NCBI RefSeq assembly: GCF_007747215.1
Contig: NZ_CP036273.1
Span: 7,114,322-7,178,321, forward strand
Length of the DNA stretch: 64,000 nt
Reading direction: 5' to 3'
Origin: Urbifossiella limnaea
GTDB taxonomy: Bacteria; Planctomycetota; Planctomycetia; Gemmatales; Gemmataceae
Both the position numbers and the translations under genes were made by a program. The notes beneath the pieces are model-generated. The model was not told where the DNA came from, searched no databases, and worked only from the letters and a program-made list of their open reading frames with translations. Numbering within the stretch: the stretch's first letter is position 1; every line of letters starts with the position of its first letter. Positions 17,402 through 25,700 of the stretch are shown here, piece after piece.

Positions 17402-17527
17402 CCCGGGTGTGCAGGGCGGGCACACCCGGGTGGCGCCGTGTGCGGCCCGGCACACCAACCGGCGCCGAGTGCGGCGAAACCAGACCGGCACTCGGGTGTG
17501 CGGTAGTGCCAGACCGGCACACCGCAC
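17402..17527. repeat. Array of four imperfect palindromes, ~32-bp period
   Basis: Four inverted repeats follow one another in the 486-bp gap between the divergent thioredoxin-CcdA gene and csrA. Unit 1 (17402-17430) has perfect 11-bp arms, CCCGGGTGTGC and GCACACCCGGG, with a 7-nt loop. Unit 2 (17438-17455) has GTGTGC/GCACAC arms, flanked by a GGCGCC pair at 17432 and 17461. Unit 3 (17466-17494) has CGAGTGC/GCACTCG arms. Unit 4 (17498-17527) has GTGCGGT/ACCGCAC outer and GTGCC/GGCAC inner arms with a 5-nt loop. Centres are 30-34 bp apart. CCAGACCGGCAC occurs in units 3 and 4. Either an operator array for a regulator or a structured leader RNA. Nothing else was seen in this gap. Confidence 0.75.
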
Positions 17528-17723
17528 GACCGCCGTGGTCGCAGCCGTGGCGCCGCCTGCGGAGTTGCTGCCGGCCCGTTCTTGCCCAAACCCCTGTGGC
17601 GGTATCAGTTTGCCAAGTCGAGGCGACCGCGTCGGCCCGGCGTCTTGAGGACTTGAGCCGTTTCGGCCTCGGGGTTGCTTTCCACGGGTCGGAGCCAACA
17701 CCAACCTCTGGACGGAACCAGCC

Positions 17724-17900
17724 ATGCTCGTACTCACCCGGAAGGGCGGCCAGGAAATCGTGATCGACGGCCGCGTCCGTGTCACCATCCTCGCCGTGGG
17801 CGGTGACCGGGTGCGCGTCGGGATCACGGCCCCGCCCGAGATCCGGGTGGACCGAGCCGAAGTCCACGAGCGGCTGGTCGAATCCGCCGAGTCGCGGTGA
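17724..17900 (+). CDS. csrA: Carbon storage regulator CsrA
   Basis: 58 residues, opening MLVLTRKGGQEIVIDGRVRV, which matches the CsrA family from the first residue. The RNA-binding residues Leu4, Arg6 and Arg44 are present; the helix after V-D-R-A-E-V is typical. It is a homodimeric post-transcriptional regulator that binds GGA motifs in mRNA leaders and blocks or stabilises translation. Two GGA triplets (17710-17712 and 17714-17716) lie in its own ribosome-binding region, as expected for autoregulation. That regulatory reading is inference. It lies ~194 bp downstream of the palindrome array and 86 bp before a BON-like gene. Confidence 0.93.
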   Translation: MLVLTRKGGQEIVIDGRVRVTILAVGGDRVRVGITAPPEIRVDRAEVHERLVESAESR

Positions 17901-17986
17901 GCCGACAGCCGAGGGTCGGCATCCCCGCCAGACCGCGGTGGTGGCACAACGGTGTCCCGCGCCGAAGCGACCACATGTGAGCGCCC

Positions 17987-18244
17987 ATGCTTCACACACC
18001 CACCGGGCCGGTTCACGTGCTGCCCGCCCACGCCGCGGAACCTGAGTCCACCGCCCTCCTGCTCGCGGCCGACATCCGACTCCGTCACCGAGGGCTGCTC
18101 CGGGAGTTGTGCATCGAGGTCCGTGACGGCGGCGCGGTCCTCCACGGCCATGCGGTCTCGTACTACGGCAAGCAGATGGCCCTCCACGAGGCGCGGCGGA
18201 TCGGGATCGCCGTCGTCGCGAACCGGATTGTGGTTGACCACTGA
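17987..18244 (+). CDS. BON-like small domain protein
   Basis: 85 residues. After a short leader, residues ~30-85 follow the BON pattern: short helix, then L-C-I-E-V-R-D-G-G-A-V-L-H-G-H-A, a basic Y-Y-G-K-Q helix and a terminal VVANRIVVDH strand, matching the usual G-V-x-x-V-x-N-x-I-x-V ending. There is no signal peptide, so it is probably cytoplasmic, unlike classical OsmY. BON domains bind phospholipid or serve as interaction modules. The start codon choice is weak (only GAG ~6 nt before). It may be co-transcribed with csrA. An alternative is an unrelated small alpha/beta protein. Confidence 0.65.
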   Translation: MLHTPTGPVHVLPAHAAEPESTALLLAADIRLRHRGLLRELCIEVRDGGAVLHGHAVSYYGKQMALHEARRIGIAVVANRIVVDH

Positions 18245-18599
18245 CGGCGTGGGATGCGACCCGCGCCGCCGCACCTCGCTCCCGGTCTTCCCGGCCCTTG
18301 CAGCCTTCCCGGTTCGGCCGCCTCCTCACAGCCCGCCGTCAAGTGCGAGATCCCGCCTGCTCACCGGCGCTGGCTCCGTTGGTGCGGTCATCGAGGGCGG
18401 TGGCCGGAATGATGCGGGTCCGAGGTGGTGGTCGGGCAGGGCAGAGCCCGACGACCCGGGCCGACCCGGCCGTGACGGCGATACACTGGGCTTGAAGCCG
18501 ACGGCCGACGTCGTTCGGTCCGTTGCCGACGCCGGCCCGGCCGGGTGAGCTGAGCCGGCGGGACGCCGCCCCCGACCGACCTCCCTCATCGGCCCTGCC
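18245..18599. other. Intergenic leader of the phosphorelay operon
   Basis: 355 bases between the BON-like gene and the globin-coupled kinase. No convincing coding sequence was found. A TACACT hexamer near 18483 could be a -10 element for the kinase operon, but no matching -35 is clear. Confidence 0.35.
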
Positions 18600-19778
18600 A
18601 TGACCCCCGCCGACGCCCAGTTCAGCCGATACCAGGACCTCCAGCGGTACGTCGGCTGGACGGACGACGACGCCCGGAACGTCCGGTCCGTCGCCGCCCT
18701 CCTCGACCCGCACCTGGCCGGGTTGGTGGACGACTTTTACGCCGAGATCGAGCAGCACCCGGCCGCCCGAAAGGTGATCACCGGCGGCGCCGAGCAGATC
18801 GCGCGGCTCAAGGGGACACTGCTCGACTGGCTCCGGCAGCTGCTGGGCGGCCCGTACGACCGCGAGTACGTCGCCCGGCGGTGGCGGGTCGGGTGGCGGC
18901 ACGTCGAGATCGGCCTCGACCAGGTGTACACCAACGTCGCCCTGTCCCGCCTCCGCCGCGGCCTGCTCCGGGTCGTCACCGAGGCCTGGCCGGGCGACCT
19001 CCGCGACCTCCTCCCCGTCCGCCAGTCGCTCAACACCCTCCTCGACCTGGACCTGGCGATCATCGAGGACGCCTACCAGGCCGAGTACCACGCCCGCCAT
19101 CAGCGGACGGAGCGGATGGCCGCCATCGGGCAGGTCGGCGGCGGCATCGCCCACGAGCTGCGGAACCCGCTCAACGTCATCAAGACTTCCGTATACTACC
19201 TCCTCAACGCCAAACACCCGACCCCGGCAAAAACGGCCGAGCACCTCGGCCGGATCGAGCGCCAGGTCGTGCTCGCCGACGGGGTCATCACCGCCCTGTC
19301 GAACTTCGCCCGCATGCCGACCCCGGACCTCAAGCCGATCCCGATCCGTCGGGTGGTCGAGGAGGCGGTCGAGTCGAACCCGCCGCCGGCCGGGGTCGTT
19401 GTGACCCACGACTGGCCGGCCGACCTGCCGGACGTGCTCGCCGACGCCGACCAGCTGCGGATCGTCTTCGCCAACCTGGTCCGCAACGCACGGGAGGCGA
19501 TGGGCGGCACCGGCACCCTCACCCTGGCCGGGCGGGCCGCCGGGGGTGGGGCGGTGGTGACCACGGTCACCGACACGGGGGGCGGAATCGCGCCGGAAAA
19601 CCTGGGCCGGGTGATGGAGCCGCTGTTCACCACCAAGGCCCGGGGCATCGGCCTGGGGCTCGCGCTGTCCCGGGCCATCCTCGAGAAGAACAAGGGGAGC
19701 CTGCGGGTGGCCAGCACGCCCGGGCAGGGCACGACGTTTACCGTCCGGCTGACGACCGCGGAGGGGGACCGGGTATGA
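18600..19778 (+). CDS. Globin-coupled sensor histidine kinase
   Basis: 392 residues, cytoplasmic. Residues ~5-160 are a protoglobin/globin-coupled-sensor domain: FSRYQDLQRYVGW at the start and the proximal-haem region YVARRWRVGWRHVEIGL with His101 as the candidate haem ligand. Residues ~170-235 are HisKA with phospho-acceptor His185 (IAHELRNPLN). Residues ~275-390 are HATPase_c with N-box NLVRNAREAM, DTGGGIAP and GIGLGLALS. It should sense O2, NO or CO through haem and autophosphorylate. Its stop overlaps the ATG of the tandem-receiver gene (19775), which implies translational coupling and makes that protein the likely phosphate acceptor. The ribosome-binding site at 18600 is poor. Confidence 0.88.
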   Translation: MTPADAQFSRYQDLQRYVGWTDDDARNVRSVAALLDPHLAGLVDDFYAEIEQHPAARKVITGGAEQIARLKGTLLDWLRQLLGGPYDREYVARRWRVGWRHVEIGLDQVYTNVALSRLRRGLLRVVTEAWPGDLRDLLPVRQSLNTLLDLDLAIIEDAYQAEYHARHQRTERMAAIGQVGGGIAHELRNPLNVIKTSVYYLLNAKHPTPAKTAEHLGRIERQVVLADGVITALSNFARMPTPDLKPIPIRRVVEEAVESNPPPAGVVVTHDWPADLPDVLADADQLRIVFANLVRNAREAMGGTGTLTLAGRAAGGGAVVTTVTDTGGGIAPENLGRVMEPLFTTKARGIGLGLALSRAILEKNKGSLRVASTPGQGTTFTVRLTTAEGDRV

Positions 19779-20533
19779 CGACCGCCGCACCGGCGATTCT
19801 CGTGGTGGACGACGAGCCGGACGCCTGCCGGAACCTCGCCGACATCTTCACCGACCTGGGGTACCGGGTGGACACGGCCCCCGACGGGCCGGCCGCCCTG
19901 GACCTCGTCCGGAAGTTCCCGTACGCCGTCGCCCTGCTCGACTTCAAGATGCCGGGGATGGACGGGCTGGAGCTGTACCGGGAGATCAAGCGGCTCCGGG
20001 CCGGCACGGTCGCCATCATCGTGTCGGCGTACACCAGCCTGGCCACCCGGGACGCGGCCCTCGGGGCGGGGGCGTGGCGGGTGCTGTCCAAGCCGGTCGA
20101 TCTGCCGCGGCTCCTCGGGCTGGTGGACGAGGCCGTCGGGCAGCCGCTGGTCTTGGTGGTGGACGACGACCCGGACCTGTGCGCCACGCTCTGGGACCTG
20201 TTCCGCGAGCGCGGCTTCCGGGTCTGCATCGCCCACGACGCCGCGGACGCGGCCGAGCGGATGGGCACCGGGCCGTTCAAGGTGGTGCTGATCGACATGC
20301 GGCTCCCGGCCGGGGACGGGTCGGCCGTCTTCCGGATGGTCCGGGAGTCCTGCCCGGACGCGCACACGGTGCTCATCACCGGACACCGGGAGGAGCTCGG
20401 CGACCTGGTCCACGAGGTGCTCCGCGCGGGGGCCGACGCCGTCTGCTACAAGCCGTTCGACGTGCCCGGGCTGCTCGACACGGTCGGGCGGCTGAGCCGG
20501 GACGAGCCGGCCGGTGGGGATTCGCATGCTTGA
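19775..20533 (+). CDS. Tandem receiver (REC-REC) response regulator
   Basis: 252 residues. REC1 (~7-118) has the acidic pair Asp12-Asp13, phospho-acceptor Asp56 (LLDFKMPG) and Lys in LSKPVD. REC2 (~125-245) has VVDDDP, Asp174 (LIDMRLPA) and Lys in CYKPFD. Both look competent. There is no output domain, so it probably carries phosphate between the globin-coupled kinase before it and the hybrid kinase after it, or binds a partner. The start overlaps the previous stop by 4 bases (ATGA), and the next gene's ATG (20526) lies 8 bases inside this gene's end. The three genes are therefore translationally coupled. Confidence 0.88.
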   Translation: MTTAAPAILVVDDEPDACRNLADIFTDLGYRVDTAPDGPAALDLVRKFPYAVALLDFKMPGMDGLELYREIKRLRAGTVAIIVSAYTSLATRDAALGAGAWRVLSKPVDLPRLLGLVDEAVGQPLVLVVDDDPDLCATLWDLFRERGFRVCIAHDAADAAERMGTGPFKVVLIDMRLPAGDGSAVFRMVRESCPDAHTVLITGHREELGDLVHEVLRAGADAVCYKPFDVPGLLDTVGRLSRDEPAGGDSHA

Positions 20534-22079
20534 GCCCGCCCCGTTCACCGTCCTGGTGGTGGACGACGACCCGGACACCCGGGCCAACCTCCGCGACATC
20601 CTCGACCTCGACCGGTACCCGGTGGTCGAAGCCGCGTCGGTCGCCGACGCCCTGGCCCGCGACGACTGGAGCCGGTACGGGGCGGTGGTCCTCGACCGGC
20701 AACTCCCCGACGGGACCGCCGAGGACCTGCTCCCCCACCTCCGGCGGCTCGCCCCGGACGCGGCGGTCGTGATCGTCACCGGGTTCGACGACCTCCACGG
20801 GGCGGTGGCGGCGTTCCGCCTGGGGGCGGCCGACTACGTCCTCAAGCCGGTGAACGCGGACGAACTCCGCACCCGGTTCGGGCGGCTGGTCGAGGCCCGG
20901 CGGTACCGGGACGCGTTGCGGGAGAGCCAGGAGTTTGCCCGGGCCGTCCTCGACTCCCTCTCCGCACACATCGCCGTCCTCGACCGAGCCGGGGCGGTGG
21001 TGGCGGTGAACGCCGCCTGGGACGCGTTTGCCCGGGAGCGGCAGGGGGACCCGGACCGGTGCGGGGTCGGGGCCAACTACCTGGAGGTCTGCCGGCGGGC
21101 GTCCGGGCCGTTCGCGGAGGAGGCACCGGTCGTCGCGGCGGGCATCCGCGACGTCCTCGCCGGGGTCCTGCCCCGGTTCGTCCTCGAATACCCGTGCGAC
21201 TTCGTGGACCAGAAGATGTGGTTCGCGATGATCGTCACCCCACTCGGCCCCGACCGCCGGGGGGTCGTGGTGTCCCACCTGGACATCAGCGACCGGAAGC
21301 GGGCCGAGGAGGACCTGCGCGCGAAATCCGAGGAGCTCCGGGCCACGACCCAGCAGTTGTGGCAGGCGGCCCGGCTGGCCGGGGTCGGCGAACTCGCCGC
21401 CAGCCTGGCCCACGAGTTGAACAACCCGCTCGCCACCGTCCACCTTCGGGTCGAGGGGCTGCTGGCGAAAACGCCGCCGGGCGACCCCCGCCGGCGGCCG
21501 CTCGAGGTCGTGGACCAGGAGGTCACCCGGATGGCGGGTCTGGTGGGCAACCTGCTCGGGTTCAGCCGGGCCGGGCGGGACCAGGTTTCCACCGTGGACG
21601 TGTGCGAGGAGGTCACCCGGACGGCCGAGTTGGCCGCCCAACACCTGCGGAAGCGGCAGATCCGGTTCCAGCCCGAGTTCACCCCGGCGGGGCAGGTCAT
21701 TTACGCCGACCGGCAGCAACTCCGGCAGGTGTTCCTGAACCTGTTCACCAACGCCGCCGACGCCATGCCCTCCGGCGGCCGGCTGACCGTACGGGTCGCC
21801 CCCGGGACGCTGCCGGGCGGGCGGGCGGCCGTGGTTGTGGACGTGGCCGACACCGGGTCGGGCATCCCGCCGGAGCACCTAACCCGGGTGCTCGACCCGT
21901 TCTTCACGACGAAGGAGGAGGGGAAGGGGACCGGGCTGGGTCTGGCCATCTGCCGGCGGATCGTCGAGCAGCACAACGGCGCCCTGGAGATCGACAGCCG
22001 GGTCGGCGCGGGGACCACCGTCCGGGTCACCCTGCCGGTCCGCCCGGACACGAACGTGGCACCCCTCCGGCCCGCCTGA
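20526..22079 (+). CDS. Hybrid sensor kinase REC-PAS-HisKA-HATPase
   Basis: 517 residues from the ATG at 20526, with GGGGA ~6 nt upstream; an in-frame GTG at 20514 is less likely. REC (~6-120) has phospho-acceptor Asp57 (VVLDRQLPDG) and LKPVN. Residues ~135-258 are a PAS domain (LDSLSAHIAVLDRAGAVVAV to HLDISDRKRAEE). A short coiled coil leads to HisKA with His296 (LAHELNNPLA). HATPase runs ~385-505, with NLFTNAADAM, DTGSGIPP and GTGLGLAI. The N-terminal receiver should make kinase activity depend on phosphorylation from the upstream pair. Last gene of the overlapping phosphorelay; an IS3-type end begins 22 bp after it. Confidence 0.88.
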   Translation: MLEPAPFTVLVVDDDPDTRANLRDILDLDRYPVVEAASVADALARDDWSRYGAVVLDRQLPDGTAEDLLPHLRRLAPDAAVVIVTGFDDLHGAVAAFRLGAADYVLKPVNADELRTRFGRLVEARRYRDALRESQEFARAVLDSLSAHIAVLDRAGAVVAVNAAWDAFARERQGDPDRCGVGANYLEVCRRASGPFAEEAPVVAAGIRDVLAGVLPRFVLEYPCDFVDQKMWFAMIVTPLGPDRRGVVVSHLDISDRKRAEEDLRAKSEELRATTQQLWQAARLAGVGELAASLAHELNNPLATVHLRVEGLLAKTPPGDPRRRPLEVVDQEVTRMAGLVGNLLGFSRAGRDQVSTVDVCEEVTRTAELAAQHLRKRQIRFQPEFTPAGQVIYADRQQLRQVFLNLFTNAADAMPSGGRLTVRVAPGTLPGGRAAVVVDVADTGSGIPPEHLTRVLDPFFTTKEEGKGTGLGLAICRRIVEQHNGALEIDSRVGAGTTVRVTLPVRPDTNVAPLRPA

Positions 22080-22100
22080 CCGCGCTCGACGGTGACACCC

Positions 22101-22229
22101 TGATCTTCCCCAAGAAAAGTGGAGTCGAAGTTAACGGTGGGTCTGGTGGTACGTGCGCTCGAACTCCTCCGGGGAGACGAACCCCAGGGAGGAGTGGCGG
22201 CGGACGCGGTTGTAGAACACTTCCCCCAA
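22101..22229 (-). mobile_element. Truncated IS3-family element (transposase 3' end plus terminal repeat)
   Basis: On the minus strand codons from about 22229 to the TAA at 22131-22133 read EVFYNRVRRHSSLGFVSPEE and then F-E-R-T-Y-H-Q. This is the hallmark C-terminus of the IS3-family OrfB integrase (E-x-F-Y-N-x-x-R-x-H-S-x-L-G-x-x-S-P). Just beyond it, TGATCTTCCCCAAGAAAAGT at 22101-22120 resembles an IS3-type terminal repeat beginning TGA. The catalytic D-D-E core and the other end are absent, so this is an immobile scar. Its insertion lies immediately after the hybrid kinase gene. Confidence 0.8.
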
Positions 22230-22744
22230 CCCGTGTCCGACCCGAAGCCGGACCGGTCACGCGGCCCCCAGCACTGCGCGCCGCCCCACCGCCCGCTGCC
22301 GTCGTGACGTGCGGCGGGGGTCGGTAAGAATTGCGGTCGGTCTCGTCCGACGCCCGCCAGGCGCTTCACCCATCCGACTCGTTTGTCCTGGGTTCTCCTG
22401 CGGCCCGCCGGGGGCGGCGTGGGGGCGGGGCGCTGACCGCCGCCGCACCGGCCGAGGCCTGGGAGCCGCGATCGACGGGAGCGGCTGCCGGACCGCCGGA
22501 GCCGCCGCCCGATACTCCTGACCCGAACCCGGAGCAGTCACCACGGCGGAGTTCACGTGCCGAACCCGCAATCCAGGATCACAACCAGGGGGCGTGCCAC
22601 ACCCGCCGCCCACGGGGGCTCGTGACGGAGATCACCTTGCTGGTGCGCGACGGCGACGCCGCCGCGCTCGCGGTGGAGGCCGACGTCGAAGGGTGACGAC
22701 CGCCGCCCTTACTCGTTCGGGTGCGGCCAGGCGATCGTCTCGAC
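22230..22744. other. Gap with one weak open frame
   Basis: 515 bases between the IS3 scar and the end of the giant FG-GAP/NHL gene. A + frame from 22331 to 22696 (121 codons) is open, but it is Pro/Ala/Arg-rich with no recognisable motif until its end (VTEITLLVRDGDAAALAVEA). It may be chance or a broken gene. No second IS end was found here. Confidence 0.4.
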
Positions 22745-25700
22745 CTAGCCACGTGGCCTGACTGAGGGCTTCGCGGCCTTGAAGTCCGGGTTGTGGAGCA
22801 GAGCCGCCGCCTCGAGCAGTAGCCACGCCGTGATCGCCACGACCCGCCAGTCCACCGGGCCGTGAACGGACTCGCCGGCCGCCTGGTCGTCGGGCTCGGC
22901 TGGCACTTCGCCCGGTCCGTCCGGCTCGCCCGGCGGCGGGGCGGGGGGGGAACTCGGTGGTGACGGATCCCCGGCGGGGGTGGTCGGCGGTGGCACGTCC
23001 GCGGGGAGCTTCTGGAGCGCGTCCAGCAACCGCTCCAGCAAGGTCGGGCCGTCGGGCGCCGCCTCACCGTCGGCGGCCGGCGGCCGGCCGGACCGCGCCG
23101 CCTCGACGAGCCGTTCCAGCACGTCGGCCGTCGCGTCCAGGAGTTCGTCCCGGGTCGGCGCGGCCGGCCGCGGGCCGTGAGACGGGTCGGGGTCGGGCTC
23201 GCCCGACAGGGTGGAGGCCACGGCGGCGATGAACGACTCGCCCTCGGACGCCAGCACCTCGTCGTCGGTCATCTCCCCGAGGCGTGAGAGGAACCCGGCG
23301 GGCAGGCCGGTGGCGGCCGCCGCGTCCAGCAGGCCGAACCCGGTCGCGGACGCGGCGCCCCGCCCGCCCCCGGCCGTCGAGATCGTCGTCACCAGGGTGG
23401 GGACGAGGGGCGAGGACGTGTCGACGGCGGTGAGGTCGCTGGTAATCTCGAACGTGATCGGGTCTCCGCCCGAGCCCGTCCGCACGGCGTACTCGAAGAT
23501 CGCGTCGTCCCCCGCGCTGGTGACCAGCACCTCCAGCACGGCGGACGCGAAGTCCACCACCGCGAGTCCGCTGGGAACCCCCGCGACCGCCCCGCGGGGG
23601 ACCAGGTCGGTGGATCCGCCGCCGGCCGTCGCGAGGACGACGCCGCCCCCGCTCCGGACCTCGATCACCCGGGAGAAGTCCACGGCCTGCACGAGCAGCA
23701 CGGGCTGGCCCGTCGAGACGACGGCCTGCGTCCCGGCCGTCGCGTTGAAGCGGATCACGTCCCCGCCGGCGGTGACCACGTACCCGGCCGGGAGGCCGGG
23801 GATGTAGCTCGGCGCCTGGGGGGCGAGCGCGGCGCCGAGGTCGAGCACGCGCGGGCTGCGGTCGTCGAAGAACCCCTGGCCGCGGCCGGGGAGGACGGTC
23901 ACCTTGCCGTCCCGGGTGGTGATCGCCAGGTCGCTCCCGCCGGGACTCGCGGGGTTTGCGACCAGGTCGGCGGAGAGCGGCCCGGCCCCGGCCGCCCGCA
24001 GCCGCGGCCCCGCCGTGCCGACCCACCGCCCGCCCGCCCCGTAGCTGCCGAACAGCACCGACACGTCGTTCGACCCGGCGTTGGCGACGAGCATGTCGGG
24101 GACGGCGTCGCCGTTGACGTCGGCGACGGTGACGTGAACCGGGTTGGTGCCGGTCGGGTAGCTCGCGGGGGCGGCGAAGGTGGGGGTGCCGTCCGCGGCC
24201 GGCGCGGTGGCGCGGTAGACGAGCACGCTGTTACTGCCGCTGGCGAGGACGACGGCGTCGGCCCGGGTGTCGCCCCGCGAGAGCGGGTACCACGTCACGT
24301 CGCCCGGCGCGAGCTGGGCGCCGGCGTCCTCCGCGGTCAGGGTGCCGACCGGGGTAAAGGTGCCGGCCCCCCGGGCCTGCACGGTGACCCGGTTCGTTTG
24401 CTGGTTGGCGACCAGGGCGACCGGCCCGCCGCCGCCCGTCTGGACGGCGATCGGGGCGCGGGTGCCGGTGACGGGCGGGGGCGGGGTGAACGTCCCGTCG
24501 CCGTTGCCGACGAGCCGGAGCACGTCCCCGGCCCCGTTGCCGACGAGCAGGTCGGGCGGTCCGCCGTCGGCGGCCGGCGCGAGGGACAGCCCGGTGGCCC
24601 CCGCCCCGACGGCGATCACCTGACCCCGCCGGAAGGTGCCGTCGCCGTTGTTGGCGAAGACCCACACCTCGCCGGCGTCGCGCATGAGCACCGCCACGTC
24701 GTCCACCGTCCCGCCGCGCGTGAACCGCCCCGCGACCGCGGCGCCGGCCTCGTCGTTGACGGCCCGGCCCAGGCTGGTTGAGGTGGTCAGCGCGGCGGTG
24801 GGGGCCGCGAACCCGCCGCGGCCGCTGCCGGCGAGGACGGAGAACGAGTGCTCGCCGCGGTTGACGACGAGCAGGTCCGGTCGGCCGTCGCCGGTGAACT
24901 CGCCCGAGGCGACCGCGACCGGCCGGGCGGCCGACGCGAACGTCGTCACCGGGGCGGTCACCTTCAGCACCGTGTTGACCAGGCGACCGGAGCCGTCGGG
25001 GAAGCGCACGGGCGCCGGCCCCTTGACCAGGATGTTCCCGTAGGCATCGACCGCCAGCCCCTTGATGCCGCCGAAGGTGTCGAACCGGCCGCCGAGGTCG
25101 AACACGGTGGTGATGACGCCGCCAACCGTGTCCACGACCCGGAGCAGGCTTTCCGAGTCCACGATGTAAAGGTCGGTACCGGACGCGGACAGCGCCAGGC
25201 CGCGGACGTAGCCGAGCTGGGCGTCGGTGGCCTGCCCGCCGTCGCCGAGGGTGCCGTACTGCCCGGTGCCGGCGACGGTGGTGTCCGCGCCGGTTACCAG
25301 GTTCACCCGGCGGACGGTCGGGCCGTCCGCGAAGTACAGGAACCCCTGGCGCGCGTCGACCACCACGGGAGTGGGGTAGCCGTCAAAGTCGCTGAGGTGT
25401 CCCCGGAGCCCGCGGAGGAAGCGGTTCTCGGCGATAGTGACGGCCGGGCCGTCGCCCTGGACTTTCCGGACCGTCCGGCCGTCGGCGACGTACACGGCGC
25501 CAGCCGAATCGACCGCGATGTAGTCCGCGTTCAGCCCGAAGTCCTGGGGGAGGCGGGCGACCGTGGTGATGGCCCCCGAGTCCACCCGGCGGATCACAGC
25601 GTCGGTGCGGTCGGAGATGTACAAAGGCGCTGGCTGGTAGGCGAAGAAACTATAACCGAGGGCGATGGCATCGACGGAGTTCAGCCGGGCGTCGGTCGCC

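Noticed and set aside
22331-22696. 121-codon + frame in the gap after the IS3 scar
   Set aside because: Low-complexity Pro/Ala/Arg composition, no ribosome-binding site and no family resemblance; kept only as a note in the gap entry.
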